Origin: Planctomycetota bacterium
Lineage (GTDB): Bacteria > Planctomycetota > UBA1135 > UBA2386
DNA length: 56,202 bases
Assembly (NCBI GenBank): GCA_025459175.1
Contig: JALORC010000031.1
Coordinates: forward strand, 1-56,202
Reading direction: 5' to 3'
Positions 34,806-45,371 of the stretch are shown here, in pieces. How positions within the stretch are numbered: position 1 is the stretch's first letter; each line of letters begins with the position of its first letter. The position numbers were made by a program, and so were the translations under genes. The notes below the pieces were generated by a model. That model did no database searches. It was not told the DNA's origin and saw only the letters and a program-made list of their open reading frames with translations.

Positions 34806-35606
34806 GTGGCCGCCCACGGCAGAAAGACCCTCGACCGCGCCATGTCGCGCGCCGGCCTGTGCTCGCGTTCGCAGGCGCAGGCGGCGATCGCGCAGGGCCG
34901 CGTGCAGGTGAACGGCCGCGTCGTGCGCGATCCGGAGACCTGGGTCGATCCGGTGCGCGACCGCATCACGTTCGACCAGGCTCCGGTGCAGGCGCGCCGC
35001 AAGGAAGTGTGGTTGCTGCACAAGCCGGTCGGCTATGTGACCACGGCGGCCGACGAACGCGGTCGCGACACCGTGTATGCGCTGCTGCCCGCGGACGCGA
35101 CCTGGCTCGGACCGGTCGGTCGCCTGGACCGCGACTCGTCGGGCCTGCTGCTGTTCACCAACGACAGCGACCTCGCCAACGCGATCACCGCGCCGGACAG
35201 CAAGCTGCCGAAGACCTATCTGGTGCGGGTGCAGGGCGCCGTCGACGACGCGACGCTGGCGCGACTGCGCAGCGGCATCGAACTGCACGACGGCCCGACC
35301 CGGCCGGCCGTGATCGAGCGCGTCGAGCACGACGGCCGTTCGACGCTGCTGCGGTTCGTGCTGACCGAAGGCCGCAACCGCCAGATCCGCCGCATGGTGA
35401 CCGCGATCGGTTCGCAGGTGCTCACGCTGCATCGCACCCGGATCGGGCCGCTCGAGCTCGGCTGTGCGGCCGAGGGCAGCTGCCGCGCGCTGCGACCCGA
35501 CGAGGTCGCGGCGCTGCGTGCCGCGGTCACGGCCGCGCGCGACCGCTCGCCCCCCACTCGGGGTGCTGCTCCTGCACGTTCGCCGACACGGGCACGCCGT
35601 CCTTGA
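34806..35606 (+). CDS. RsuA/RluB-family pseudouridine synthase
   Basis: The protein is about 266 residues. An N-terminal S4 RNA-binding domain (KTLDRAMSRAGLCSRSQAQA) is followed by the catalytic domain with GRLDRDSSGLLLFTND (catalytic Asp 108) and EGRNRQIRRM. It converts uridine to pseudouridine in rRNA; the target site is not readable. Start GTG 34806 keeps the full S4 motif; ATG 34842 would cut it. Its last 80 nt overlap the end of hutI on the other strand, so the two genes share DNA at their 3' ends. The C-terminal 26 residues are Arg/Pro-rich and may be dispensable. Confidence 0.87.
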   Translation: MAAHGRKTLDRAMSRAGLCSRSQAQAAIAQGRVQVNGRVVRDPETWVDPVRDRITFDQAPVQARRKEVWLLHKPVGYVTTAADERGRDTVYALLPADATWLGPVGRLDRDSSGLLLFTNDSDLANAITAPDSKLPKTYLVRVQGAVDDATLARLRSGIELHDGPTRPAVIERVEHDGRSTLLRFVLTEGRNRQIRRMVTAIGSQVLTLHRTRIGPLELGCAAEGSCRALRPDEVAALRAAVTAARDRSPPTRGAAPARSPTRARRP

Positions 35607-36831
35607 TCGTCATCACCACCGGGTTGCCGCCGAACGCGTAGCCGACCGCTTCCCAGCTCGGGATGTCGAGCACACACAGGTCGGCGCGCTTGCCCGGATG
35701 CAGCGTGCCGACCTCGGCGTCGAGCTGCAGCGAGAACGCCGGATTGATCGTCGCCGCGGTGATGACCTCTTCGGCGCGCATCTTCATCTGCGCACACGCG
35801 AGCGTCATCACCAGCGTCATCGACTGCGTGTAGCACGAGCCGGGGTTGAAGTCGGTCGCGATCGCGACCGCACAACCGGCGTCGATCATGCGCCGCGCCG
35901 GCGCGTAGTGCGGCTTGGCCAGGAACAGGATCGTGCCCGGCAGCAGCACGCCAGTGGTGTCGCTGTTCGCCATCGCCGCGATGCCGGCATCGGAGATGCG
36001 ACCGAGATGGTCGGCGGAATCGGCGCCGAGCTGCACCGCGAGCTCGGCGCCGCCCATCGGCTGGATCTCGTCGGCGTGCATGCGCAACCGCAGCCCGTGC
36101 CGGCGCGCCGCCTGCAGGATGCGTTCGCTCTGCTGGCGATCGAACACGCCCGGCTCGGCGAACACGTCGCAGTAGTGCGCCAGCGGTGCCAGCGCCGGCA
36201 TCATCTCGTCACACAGCAGGCGCACGTAGGCCTCCCGGTCCTGACGGAACTCGGGCGGGAACTCGTGCGCGCCGAGGAACGTGCGCTTGCAGCCGATCGG
36301 CACCCGGGCGCCGGCCCGCTGCAGCGCCCGCAGGCTCTTGTGCTCGTCGACCAGCGACAGCCCGTAGCCGGACTTGCCCTCGACGGTGGTCGTGCCGTTG
36401 GCGAGGAACCCCCACAGGTGGCGCTCGGTGCGCGCCGCGAGTTCGTCCTCGGCCATCGCCCGCAGCGCGTGCATCGAACTCAGGATGCCGCCGCCCGCCG
36501 CGGCGATCGCCATGTAGTCGGCGCCGGCGCAGCGCAGGTGGAACTCGTGTTCGCGGGTGTGGGCGAACACCGGATGGGTGTGCGCATCGACGAAGCCGGG
36601 CAACACGACGAAGCCGGTCAGATCGAGCTCGTCGCGGGCGCGATACTCGCGGCCCAGGCGCTCGGTCGGGCCGACCGCGACGATGCGGCCGTCGCGCACG
36701 GCGATCGCGCCGTCGTGGACGATCCCGAGCGCCTGCATCGCCGGGCCCCGGCGCGGGCCGGTCGGCGCCCCGTCGGTCAGGGTGACCAATTGCCGACAAT
36801 GCACGAACAGCCGGTCGACGTTCTCAGCCAT
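35527..36831 (-). CDS. hutI: Imidazolonepropionase
   Basis: The protein is 434 residues. It opens the imidazolone ring to N-formimino-L-glutamate, the step before FtcD. Metal-binding His 84 and His 86 lie in PGFVDAHTHPVFA; ANGTTTVEGKSGYGL, KRTFLGAHEFP, HADEIQPMGGAE and ATDFNPGSCYTQSM follow in the order of the amidohydrolase family. Upstream (36861-36920) is a 4x15-bp tandem repeat that could be a control site. It overlaps the pseudouridine synthase gene tail-to-tail by 80 nt. Confidence 0.95.
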   Translation of the reverse strand: MAENVDRLFVHCRQLVTLTDGAPTGPRRGPAMQALGIVHDGAIAVRDGRIVAVGPTERLGREYRARDELDLTGFVVLPGFVDAHTHPVFAHTREHEFHLRCAGADYMAIAAAGGGILSSMHALRAMAEDELAARTERHLWGFLANGTTTVEGKSGYGLSLVDEHKSLRALQRAGARVPIGCKRTFLGAHEFPPEFRQDREAYVRLLCDEMMPALAPLAHYCDVFAEPGVFDRQQSERILQAARRHGLRLRMHADEIQPMGGAELAVQLGADSADHLGRISDAGIAAMANSDTTGVLLPGTILFLAKPHYAPARRMIDAGCAVAIATDFNPGSCYTQSMTLVMTLACAQMKMRAEEVITAATINPAFSLQLDAEVGTLHPGKRADLCVLDIPSWEAVGYAFGGNPVVMTIKDGVPVSANVQEQHPEWGASGRARP

Positions 36832-36860
36832 CGCGACACGATCGCCGCTGCTCGGTGGGT

Positions 36861-36920
36861 TGCAAGCCAGTGCGCTACAAGCCGGTGCGATACAGGCCGA
36901 TGCGATACAAACCGGACGGA
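36861..36920. repeat. Four tandem 15-bp repeats
   Basis: Units are TGCAAGCCAGTGCGC, TACAAGCCGGTGCGA, TACAGGCCGATGCGA and TACAAACCGGACGGA. They fill the space between the hutI start (36831) and the sigma factor stop (36922). The period of 15 bp keeps any reading frame, but no gene covers them. They could be an operator array for hutI or leftover coding repeats. Confidence 0.8.
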
Positions 36921-36921
36921 G

Positions 36922-37722
36922 TCAGACGAGCGCCATCGACAGCGGGGCGCGCCCGCCCCGTTCCTCGGCGGCCGGCACGGCGGCCAGCAGCGCCGCGGTG
37001 CGATCGAAGATGCGCTTGCGGGCGCGGAACACGACCATCTTCAGCGCTTCCGGCCGGATCCCGAGCAGCGTCGCCAGCTCGGCGTAACGCATCTGCTTGA
37101 CCTCGACCATCTGCAGCACGAAGCGCTCGCGCTCGGCCAGCGTCTGGAACGCGTTCAGGTAGCACAGCAACAGCATGCCGAACGCGCTGGCCGTGGCGGC
37201 GCATTCCTCGTGGTCCTGAGCCGCCAGCGACGGCTCGCGAGCCCCCGTATCCGCATGCTCCTGCAGCTGTTCCGGCGCGCTGAGGGCGACGGCGAAACCC
37301 TGGCGCTTTTGCCGCAGCTGGCGGCGGATCGCATTGTCGACGATGGTCGACGACCAGGCGGCGAAGGCCCCGGGACGGGACGCCAGGAAGCGGTCCGGGT
37401 AGCGGTAGATGTTGACGATGGTGTCCTGCAGGATCTCGTGCGGGTCGAACATCGCCCCGAGCCCGCGCAGGCGGGAGCGGATGCGGGCGAACAGTACCGG
37501 GCCCACCCATTCGACCAGCACGTCGAAGACCTCCCGGTCCCCGGTCCGGCGGTAGAGGTCCATCAGGTTGGTCGCCAGGGCTGCATCGCGAGTCGCCGGA
37601 TCTTCCGCCAGGGCCTCGGTCGGCGGCATGGCGCCCACCAGGGCTGTGGCACGGGACCGGAGCCGTTCACGCCCATCGTGAATCGGCGGCAGCGGGGCAG
37701 CTTGCAGGGGTAGGCAGCTCAT
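36922..37722 (-). CDS. ECF-type RNA polymerase sigma factor
   Basis: The protein is 266 residues. Region 2 is IRSRLRGLGAMFDPHEILQD with RYPDRF and AAWSSTIVDNAIRRQLRQ; region 4 is LAERERFVLQMVEVKQMRYA followed by LATLLGIRPEALKMVVFRAR, a helix-turn-helix. An extended N-terminus of about 60 residues precedes region 2. ATG 37722 has GAGAGG at good spacing; a longer open frame to 37839 is not supported. No anti-sigma gene is adjacent. It is divergent from the HDOD-GGDEF gene over about 180 nt in which I see no clear motif. Confidence 0.88.
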   Translation of the reverse strand: MSCLPLQAAPLPPIHDGRERLRSRATALVGAMPPTEALAEDPATRDAALATNLMDLYRRTGDREVFDVLVEWVGPVLFARIRSRLRGLGAMFDPHEILQDTIVNIYRYPDRFLASRPGAFAAWSSTIVDNAIRRQLRQKRQGFAVALSAPEQLQEHADTGAREPSLAAQDHEECAATASAFGMLLLCYLNAFQTLAERERFVLQMVEVKQMRYAELATLLGIRPEALKMVVFRARKRIFDRTAALLAAVPAAEERGGRAPLSMALV

Positions 37723-37902
37723 GGCGCACCTCTCATTGCGAAGGGCGGGCCAGACTGCCGGGATTTTCTCCGGCGCTGTGCGCGAAGTCGCACACGCGCT
37801 CCCCAAGGTGAGACTTTCCTGCCACTTACACGGAACCAAGTCGATTCCGGTCTCGTCCCGGGTCTCGCTCGTGGAGTTTCCCCGGCCTTGGCTTGAGCGG
37901 GG

Positions 37903-39777
37903 ATGCGTGCGGAGCCGAACAACGGCGAAAGGCCCGTCTTGTCCTCCTTCCCGTCAACGTCCATCGGCAACCCGCTGCGGGCCATGCCCTCGGTGCTGGC
38001 CATTCGCGACCTGGATCGGCGGTGGCGCCGGGTCGTGGACCAGCTGCACCTCGACGACAACGTGCTGACCCGGCTGCTGCAGCTGGATCCGCTGGCGGTG
38101 GTCCGAGGGCTGCGCAGCACCAACGCGAAAGTGTTTCGCCAGGGGAACGATGCCCCGACCGTCGGGCGCATGGTCCGGCAACTCGGGCCGGCGCTGTCGC
38201 GGCGGCTGCTGGACGTCGACCCGGTCGCCGTCGCCGGCACCTCACCGATCCGGATGCTGTGGCGGCACGCGATCGCGACCGCGCTGGCGGCCGAAGAGCT
38301 GGCCCGCAGCAGCGGCCTGATGGAGCCCGAGGCCGGCTACCTGCTCGGCCTGCTGCACGACCTGCCGACCTGGCTCGGCACCATCGAGACGACCTTCCGC
38401 AGCACCAAATCCCGCTCCTCGCAGCTGGAGTGGCTGGCGCATTGGCAGCTGCCAGCACCGCTGCTCGCGCTGCTGCGCGCGCTGCCGCAACATGACCGCG
38501 TGCCGGAAGCGCCGACCGATGCCGCGTCGCTGGTGCGCTGCGCCGAGCACCTGGCCGTGCTGGCCGACTTCCCGCACCCGGACGCCGACGATCACGCGAC
38601 CGCGGTCGCCAAGGCCGAGAAGGCGGACCTGCTGGCCGCGCAACGGCTGCGGCGCCGGGTCGAAGGCACCCTGCGCAGCTTCGGTCTCGACCCGACCATT
38701 CCGGATGCCGAAGGCGAACTGACCGCGGGCCTGCCGCTCGCGGGCAAGCGGCGCGGTGAACTCGACGAGGCGATGCTGAGCATCCTCGGCTGCACCCGTT
38801 CCGAGCGCTACCGCGGCATCGTCACGGCCCTGCTGGCCGCCGCGGTGCGGTTCGGCGGCTACGACCGCGCCTTCTACGCGCGCTGGAACAAGCAGAGCCG
38901 GACGCTGATCGTGCGCTCGAAAGCCGACACGTCGTCGCGCCGACTGACCGAAATCCGCCTGCCGGTGGCACCGAGCGAGGTCGCCGTGCTCGAAGCGGCG
39001 CTGAAGAGCGAGTACCCGTGCCACCTGATCGGGGAGATCGGGCGCGCCAACAGCCTGCTGGCATCGCTGTCGTGCGACGAACTGCTCGCCGTGCCGCTGA
39101 ACCGCGACTTCCTGCAGCCGGCGTTCCTGCTGCTCGACCGGTCGCTGACGCTGGCGCCGATCGAACTCGAACTCGACCGCTCGATGGCAATGACGCTCGG
39201 CATGACCGGCGCGCTGCTCAACGAGAACCTGCTGCTGCGCCGCCGGCGCCAGCGGGCGCAGAAGTTCGCCTTCACCGATCCGCTGACGCGGCTGTTCAAC
39301 CGCCGCATGGGCCTCACGTCGCTCGAGCAGGAAGTGGCGCGGGCGCAACGTTCGCAGCGGCCGCTGACGGTGCTGATGTGCGACCTGGACCACTTCAAGC
39401 AGCTCAACGACACGCTCGGCCACCTGCAGGGCGACTCGGCGCTGCGCGCGACCGCCGACGTGCTGCGGCAGACCTTGCGCAAGAGCGACATGATCTGTCG
39501 CTACGGCGGCGAGGAGTTCCTCGTGGTCTGCGCCGACACGACCCCGGACGAAGCCACGGTGCTGGCGACGCGCCTGTTCACGGCCATCGCCGGGCGCGGC
39601 GAGCAGCTGGGCCTGCCGCTGACGGTATCGATCGGCCTCACCACCTTCCGACCGGACGACACGGTCGAGGCGATGCTGCAGCGCGCCGACCGGGCGCTCT
39701 ACGCGAGCAAGGGCCAGGGCCGCAACCGATTCTCCGCCGACATCGAGAGCCACGACGACCCCGCCCCTGCGCGCTGA
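37903..39777 (+). CDS. HDOD-GGDEF protein (putative diguanylate cyclase)
   Basis: The protein is 624 residues. The N-terminal HDOD-type domain shows WRHAIATALAAEELA and GYLLGLLHDLPTWLG. A middle region of about 150 residues looks GAF-like. The C-terminal GGDEF domain has an intact RYGGEEF (GGEEF at 535-539) and an inhibitory RxxD site (RKSD) five residues before it, so cyclic di-GMP synthesis with product inhibition is expected. ATG 37903 is taken; there is also an ATG at 37984. The divergent ECF sigma gene may be functionally linked. Confidence 0.87.
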   Translation: MRAEPNNGERPVLSSFPSTSIGNPLRAMPSVLAIRDLDRRWRRVVDQLHLDDNVLTRLLQLDPLAVVRGLRSTNAKVFRQGNDAPTVGRMVRQLGPALSRRLLDVDPVAVAGTSPIRMLWRHAIATALAAEELARSSGLMEPEAGYLLGLLHDLPTWLGTIETTFRSTKSRSSQLEWLAHWQLPAPLLALLRALPQHDRVPEAPTDAASLVRCAEHLAVLADFPHPDADDHATAVAKAEKADLLAAQRLRRRVEGTLRSFGLDPTIPDAEGELTAGLPLAGKRRGELDEAMLSILGCTRSERYRGIVTALLAAAVRFGGYDRAFYARWNKQSRTLIVRSKADTSSRRLTEIRLPVAPSEVAVLEAALKSEYPCHLIGEIGRANSLLASLSCDELLAVPLNRDFLQPAFLLLDRSLTLAPIELELDRSMAMTLGMTGALLNENLLLRRRRQRAQKFAFTDPLTRLFNRRMGLTSLEQEVARAQRSQRPLTVLMCDLDHFKQLNDTLGHLQGDSALRATADVLRQTLRKSDMICRYGGEEFLVVCADTTPDEATVLATRLFTAIAGRGEQLGLPLTVSIGLTTFRPDDTVEAMLQRADRALYASKGQGRNRFSADIESHDDPAPAR

Positions 39778-40044
39778 CGGTCACAAGCGATGCTCCCGGC
39801 GAGCTTTGGGCAACCCTCCGGCCGGCGGCCGGGGGTCGGCGGGGGGAAAGCGGTCCAACCGACGTCCGCCCCCCGTATGCTGTCCGGGGTCGTGCCCAGC
39901 TGGACTCCAGGATCGCCCCCCGTCACCCAGGCCAACGCCGGTGACGCCCCCGAAGACCCCTTCCCTGCGCGCCGGGTCCCGGCGTGGCCGGCCCGCGCCG
40001 GCGCCGGGGCGCTGCTGCTGCCGCTGCCCGGCAGCGACCTGCCG

Positions 40045-41360
<1,316 letters not shown>

Positions 41361-41364
<4 letters not shown>

Positions 41365-42146
41365 CGAACGCGGGCGGTGCCCCCGCCGCCCGCTCGGCGC
41401 GCACCGCCCGCGCCACGCTGCGCGTGCCGGCGATCGTGCTCCGCCGCAGCGACTTCCGCGAGAGCAGCCGCATCGTCACCTGCCTGTCCCGCGAGCACGG
41501 TCGCCTGACCGGCCTGGCGAAGGGCGCCCACCGACCCGATTCGCCGTTCCTCGGCCGGCTCGACTTCCTGAACGAGGTGAACGCGACGTTCTCCGCCGAC
41601 CGCGGCGGCCTCCGCCTGCTCGAGCGCGCCGACCTGGTGCGCGAACGGCGCGCCCTGCGCGAGCCGCTGCGCTTCCTGGCCGCCAGCCACCTGGCCCAGC
41701 TCAGCGAGTTCGCGCTGCCCGAGGACCGCGCCGATCCGGCGGTGTTCGACCTGCTGCAAGGGGGCCTGAACCTGATCGAACGGTGCCCGCCGGCGGCGAT
41801 CGGTCACATCGTGCTCGGCCTCGAGCTGCGCCACCTGCAGGTGATCGGCGCGATGCCGGACCTCGACCACTGCACCCAGTGCGGCATGCCGCTGCAGGCG
41901 GCCGCGTTCCGCCACGACGAGACGCCGGGCCTGATGTGCCGCGACCACGCCAGTCTGCCGCTGCAACCGATCCGCGCCGAGGTGCTGGCGCTGCTGCGGC
42001 TGCTGCTGGGCACGCCGGGCCGGCTGTGGCCGGAGCTGGTGCCGCCGGTCGCGGCCCGCATCGCCGCGCACCTGCCGGCGCACTGGCTGGCGGTGGCCAC
42101 CGAGCAACGACCGCGGCTGCGCCCGCTGCTGTTCGCCCGCTGCTGA
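41361..42146 (+). CDS. recO: DNA repair protein RecO
   Basis: The protein is about 261 residues. An N-terminal OB fold (RVPAIVLRRSDFRESSRIVT) is followed by a helical core and a zinc-binding part with CTQCG and later MCRDH. It helps load RecA at gaps with RecR. GTG 41361 overlaps the CNNM gene stop by 4 nt, so the two are coupled. Confidence 0.92.
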
Positions 42147-42213
42147 GCCGGCGCACCGGGCCGGCCAGAAAACCCTCGCGAGCGCGGCGAGTGGCGACGA
42201 ACATCCGCCCCCA

Positions 42214-43140
42214 ATGGTCGTTCGCCCCGTTGCCCGCGCCCTGCTGTCGACGCTGCCGCTGCTGCTCGGCGGCTGCGCCACCGTGGCCCTGCCGCTCGCC
42301 GAGGCCGAACAGCGGCTCGCCGGCGCCGAAGCGATGGTGCAGGCCCAGTCCTTCGCGGAAGCGCTCGCCGAACTCGAACCGCTGGCGCTCGAGGCGTGTC
42401 CGAAGCGCCTGCGCGATCGCCGCGACATCGCCCGCGCCCGCGCCCTGGTCGGCACCGGCGAGCTCTGGGATGCCTACCTGGTGCTCGAGAAGTTCCCCGA
42501 CGACCATCCGCACAGCGACCTGCGGCCGAACGTCGTCGAGATGGTGTGGGACATCGGCCAGGCGCTGAGTGCGAGCGATCGCGGCTTCCTGTTCTTCTGG
42601 TCCGACCGGCGCGCCGGCCGCACCGTGCTCGAGCACCTGGTGACCCGCCACCCCGACACCACGCGCCTGGCGGATGCCCTGCGCATCCTCGGCGACATGG
42701 CGTTCGTCGACGAGAACTACGAACTGGCGCAGGCCCGCTTCCGCGACCTGATGCTGAATCGCCCGGAGAGCGAGTGGTTCGTCTATGCGCAGTACCGGTT
42801 CGCGATGAGCATCAAGGCGAGCCTGCAGGGTCCGGAGTACGACCTCGACCGCATGCAGCACGCGGCCCGCGAACTGCGCGAGTTCCTGGCCGGCAAGCCG
42901 GAGAACCCCGCGATCGTCGCGGAAGCCGAGGCGGCGCTGGCGCAGGTGCTCGAGTGGCAGGTCGACCGCCATCTGCGGATCGCCGCGTTCTACGACCGGG
43001 TCGGCAACCCGGAGGGCCGTCGCCACCACGTCACGATCGCGGCCGGCCCGGAATTCGCCAGCACCACCGGCCATGCCGCCGCGGCCGCGGCGCTGGCCGA
43101 ACTCGGGCCCGCCGCGCCGGCCGGAGGCTCCGCACCATGA
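42214..43140 (+). CDS. BamD-like outer-membrane lipoprotein with TPR repeats
   Basis: The protein is 308 residues. The lipobox is LLLGGC with Cys 21. Helical TPR-like repeats follow (LADALRILGDMAFVDENYEL, then AQARFRDLMLNRPESEW, then FVYAQYRFAMSIK), as in BamD/ComL, the outer-membrane assembly subunit. It is longer than E. coli BamD and the match is to fold pattern rather than exact sequence. Its stop overlaps the next start as ATGA, coupling it to the LptE-like gene. Confidence 0.78.
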   Translation: MVVRPVARALLSTLPLLLGGCATVALPLAEAEQRLAGAEAMVQAQSFAEALAELEPLALEACPKRLRDRRDIARARALVGTGELWDAYLVLEKFPDDHPHSDLRPNVVEMVWDIGQALSASDRGFLFFWSDRRAGRTVLEHLVTRHPDTTRLADALRILGDMAFVDENYELAQARFRDLMLNRPESEWFVYAQYRFAMSIKASLQGPEYDLDRMQHAARELREFLAGKPENPAIVAEAEAALAQVLEWQVDRHLRIAAFYDRVGNPEGRRHHVTIAAGPEFASTTGHAAAAAALAELGPAAPAGGSAP

Positions 43141-43640
43141 ACCACCACCGCCGAGGCGTCGCGCGCCGGGCCCTGCTCGGGCTGCCGCTGGTGGCTGTGG
43201 CCTGCGGCTACACGTTCGGCAGTGGCCTGCACCGACACGGCGTGCGCACGGTCGCGCTGGAGGTGGTCGGCAACGACACCCAGCGCCAGCGACTCGAGGT
43301 CGAACTGAGCAGCGCACTGGCCCGCGAACTGCCGGTGTCGAGCGATCTGCAGCTCGCCGATCGGCAGCGCGCCGACGCGATCCTGCAGGTGGTGCTGACC
43401 GACGTCAGCGAACGCACCTTGGTGACCGGACTGCGCGACGACCCGGTCCGCGAAGGCGCCTTCGAGGGCCGCGTATGGGCGCGGTTGGTTCGCCGCAGCG
43501 GCGAGGTGCTGCTGGAACGCCGCATTCTCGACCGCACCGAGTTCCGTTCGCCGATCGGCGAGGACCTCGGCTCGGCGCGCCGCGAACTGGTCGAGGACCT
43601 GGCGCGCAAGATCGCGCTCGCCCTCAGCCGCGACGACTGA
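43137..43640 (+). CDS. LptE-like outer-membrane lipoprotein
   Basis: The protein is 167 residues. The lipobox is LVAVAC with Cys 23, followed directly by GYTFGS, the LptE family start. A YTFG strand and alternating beta strands with [13 protein letters not shown] complete the fold. LptE plugs the LptD channel that inserts LPS. It overlaps the BamD-like gene by 4 nt and sits 7 nt before purE. Confidence 0.82.
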   Translation: MNHHRRGVARRALLGLPLVAVACGYTFGSGLHRHGVRTVALEVVGNDTQRQRLEVELSSALARELPVSSDLQLADRQRADAILQVVLTDVSERTLVTGLRDDPVREGAFEGRVWARLVRRSGEVLLERRILDRTEFRSPIGEDLGSARRELVEDLARKIALALSRDD

Positions 43641-43647
43641 ATCCGCC

Positions 43648-44178
43648 ATGAACCGAGACCCTTCCTCCGAGGCCCCGCCGCTGGTCGGCGTCATCATGGG
43701 CTCACGCTCCGACTGGGAGACGTTGCAGCACTGCAGCCAGACGTTGACCGAGCTCGGCGTGCCGCACGAGTGCCGGATCGTCTCGGCCCACCGCACGCCC
43801 GACTGGCTGATGGAATACGCAGCCACCGCCGAGGCGCGCGGGCTGCGCGTGCTGATCGCCGGCGCCGGCGGCGCCGCGCACCTGCCGGGCATGGCCGCCA
43901 GCAAGACGGTGCTGCCGGTGCTCGGCGTGCCGATCGAGAACGGGGCGCTGCGCGGCCTCGATGCGCTGCTGTCGATCGTGCAGATGCCGGGCGGGGTCCC
44001 CGTCGGCACGCTGGCGATCGGCAAGGCCGGCGCGATCAACGCCGCGCTGCTGGCCGCGTCGATCCTCGGCGGCGCCGAACCGCGCTACCGCGAGGCGGTG
44101 CGCACGCGCCGCGATCGCATCACCCAGGGGGTGCTCGCCGACCGCGATCCGCGGCAGCCAGCGAAGGAGCCGCACTGA
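43648..44178 (+). CDS. purE: N5-carboxyaminoimidazole ribonucleotide mutase
   Basis: The protein is 176 residues, the class I PurE length. [27 protein letters not shown] and [20 protein letters not shown] are the substrate-binding segments. It turns N5-CAIR into CAIR in purine synthesis. Its TGA overlaps the purK ATG (TGATG), so the pair is coupled. Confidence 0.96.
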   Translation: MNRDPSSEAPPLVGVIMGSRSDWETLQHCSQTLTELGVPHECRIVSAHRTPDWLMEYAATAEARGLRVLIAGAGGAAHLPGMAASKTVLPVLGVPIENGALRGLDALLSIVQMPGGVPVGTLAIGKAGAINAALLAASILGGAEPRYREAVRTRRDRITQGVLADRDPRQPAKEPH

Positions 44179-45326
44179 TGGTGCTGGCGATCCTCGGCGG
44201 CGGGCAACTGGCGCGCATGCTGGCGCTGGCGGCGGCCCCGCTCGGCGTGCGCTGTCGCTTCCTCGATCCGGATCCCGCGGCGCCCGCCGGGCACATAGCC
44301 GAACTGGTGCAGGGTGCCTACGACGACCCGCACGCGCTGCAGCGGCTGGTCGCCGGCGCGAAGGTGGTGACGTTCGAGTTCGAGAACGTGCCGGTCGCGA
44401 CCACCGAATGGCTGCAGCAGCACGCCGGCGTGCAGGTGCGACCGCATCCGCGCGCCCTCGCCACCGGCCAGGACCGCTTGCTCGAGAAGCAGCTGTTCGC
44501 CCGCCTGGGCATGGCGGTGCCCGAGTACCGGATCGCCGGCACGCTGGCGGAGCTGCAGGCGGCGGTGGCGGCGGTCGGCGCGCCGTGCATCATCAAGACC
44601 CGCCGGCTCGGCTACGACGGTCGCGGCCAGGTGCGGCTGCGGCCGGGTCCCGAGCTCGACGCGGCGATCGTTACGGCCCATGCCGAACTGACCCGCGGCT
44701 ACACCGCCGGGCTGATCGTCGAGCGCTTCGTGCCGTTCCGGCGCGAGCTGTCGGTGCTGGCGGCGCGGTCGGCGCACGGCGCGGTGGCGGTCTATCCGCT
44801 GGTCGAGAACGAACACGAAGGCGGCATCCTGCGCCGCTCGCGCGCGCCGGCGCCGGCGGTCGCGCCCGCCGTGCAGCAGGCGGCGATCGACTTCGTGCAC
44901 GCGCTGCTGCGCGAGCTCGACTACATCGGCGTGCTCGCGGTCGAGCTGTTCGATCTCGGCGGCCAGCTGGTCGCCAACGAGATGGCGCCGCGGGTGCACA
45001 ACTCGGGCCACTGGACCATCGAGGGCAGCATGTGCTCGCAGTTCGAGAACCACGTGCGCGCGGTGCTGGGCCTCCCGCTCGGCGACCCGGCGATGGCCGG
45101 CGGCGGCCACGCGACGATGATCAACCACATCGGCCAGCTGCCGGACCGCGAGACCCTGCTGCGGCTGCCGGGCGTGCACGCGCACGCCTACGGCAAGACC
45201 GGGCGCGCCGGGCGCAAGGTCGGGCACTCGACCGTCGTCGGCACCGGCCGCGAACTGGTCGACGCCGCGGCGCAGCGGGTCATTGCGCTGCCGCCCGGTG
45301 CCACCGACTGGCCAGCGGGCAGCTGA
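44178..45326 (+). CDS. purK: N5-carboxyaminoimidazole ribonucleotide synthase
   Basis: The protein is 382 residues. The ATP-grasp start AILGGGQLARMLALAA is the family signature, followed by TFEFENVP and KTRRLGYDGRGQ. The C-terminal block NEMAPRVHNSGHWTIEGS binds metal and substrate. It makes N5-CAIR from AIR, ATP and bicarbonate for PurE. It is the last gene of the plus-strand run from 40045. Confidence 0.96.
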   Translation: MVLAILGGGQLARMLALAAAPLGVRCRFLDPDPAAPAGHIAELVQGAYDDPHALQRLVAGAKVVTFEFENVPVATTEWLQQHAGVQVRPHPRALATGQDRLLEKQLFARLGMAVPEYRIAGTLAELQAAVAAVGAPCIIKTRRLGYDGRGQVRLRPGPELDAAIVTAHAELTRGYTAGLIVERFVPFRRELSVLAARSAHGAVAVYPLVENEHEGGILRRSRAPAPAVAPAVQQAAIDFVHALLRELDYIGVLAVELFDLGGQLVANEMAPRVHNSGHWTIEGSMCSQFENHVRAVLGLPLGDPAMAGGGHATMINHIGQLPDRETLLRLPGVHAHAYGKTGRAGRKVGHSTVVGTGRELVDAAAQRVIALPPGATDWPAGS

Positions 45327-45332
45327 GCCGTC

Positions 45333-45353
45333 GCGCGCTCGCGACGAGCGCGC
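45333..45353. terminator. Perfect 9-bp palindrome between convergent genes
   Basis: GCGCGCTCG (45333-45341) pairs with CGAGCGCGC (45345-45353) around a CGA loop, 9 nt after the purK stop and before the cyclophilin stop at 45372. There is no T-tract. It can fold in both transcripts. Confidence 0.5.
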
Positions 45354-45371
45354 CGGCAGTTCGAACTCAGC

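Noticed and set aside
36861..36920. CRISPR array
   Set aside because: The four 15-bp units are directly adjacent without spacers, and no cas gene is present.
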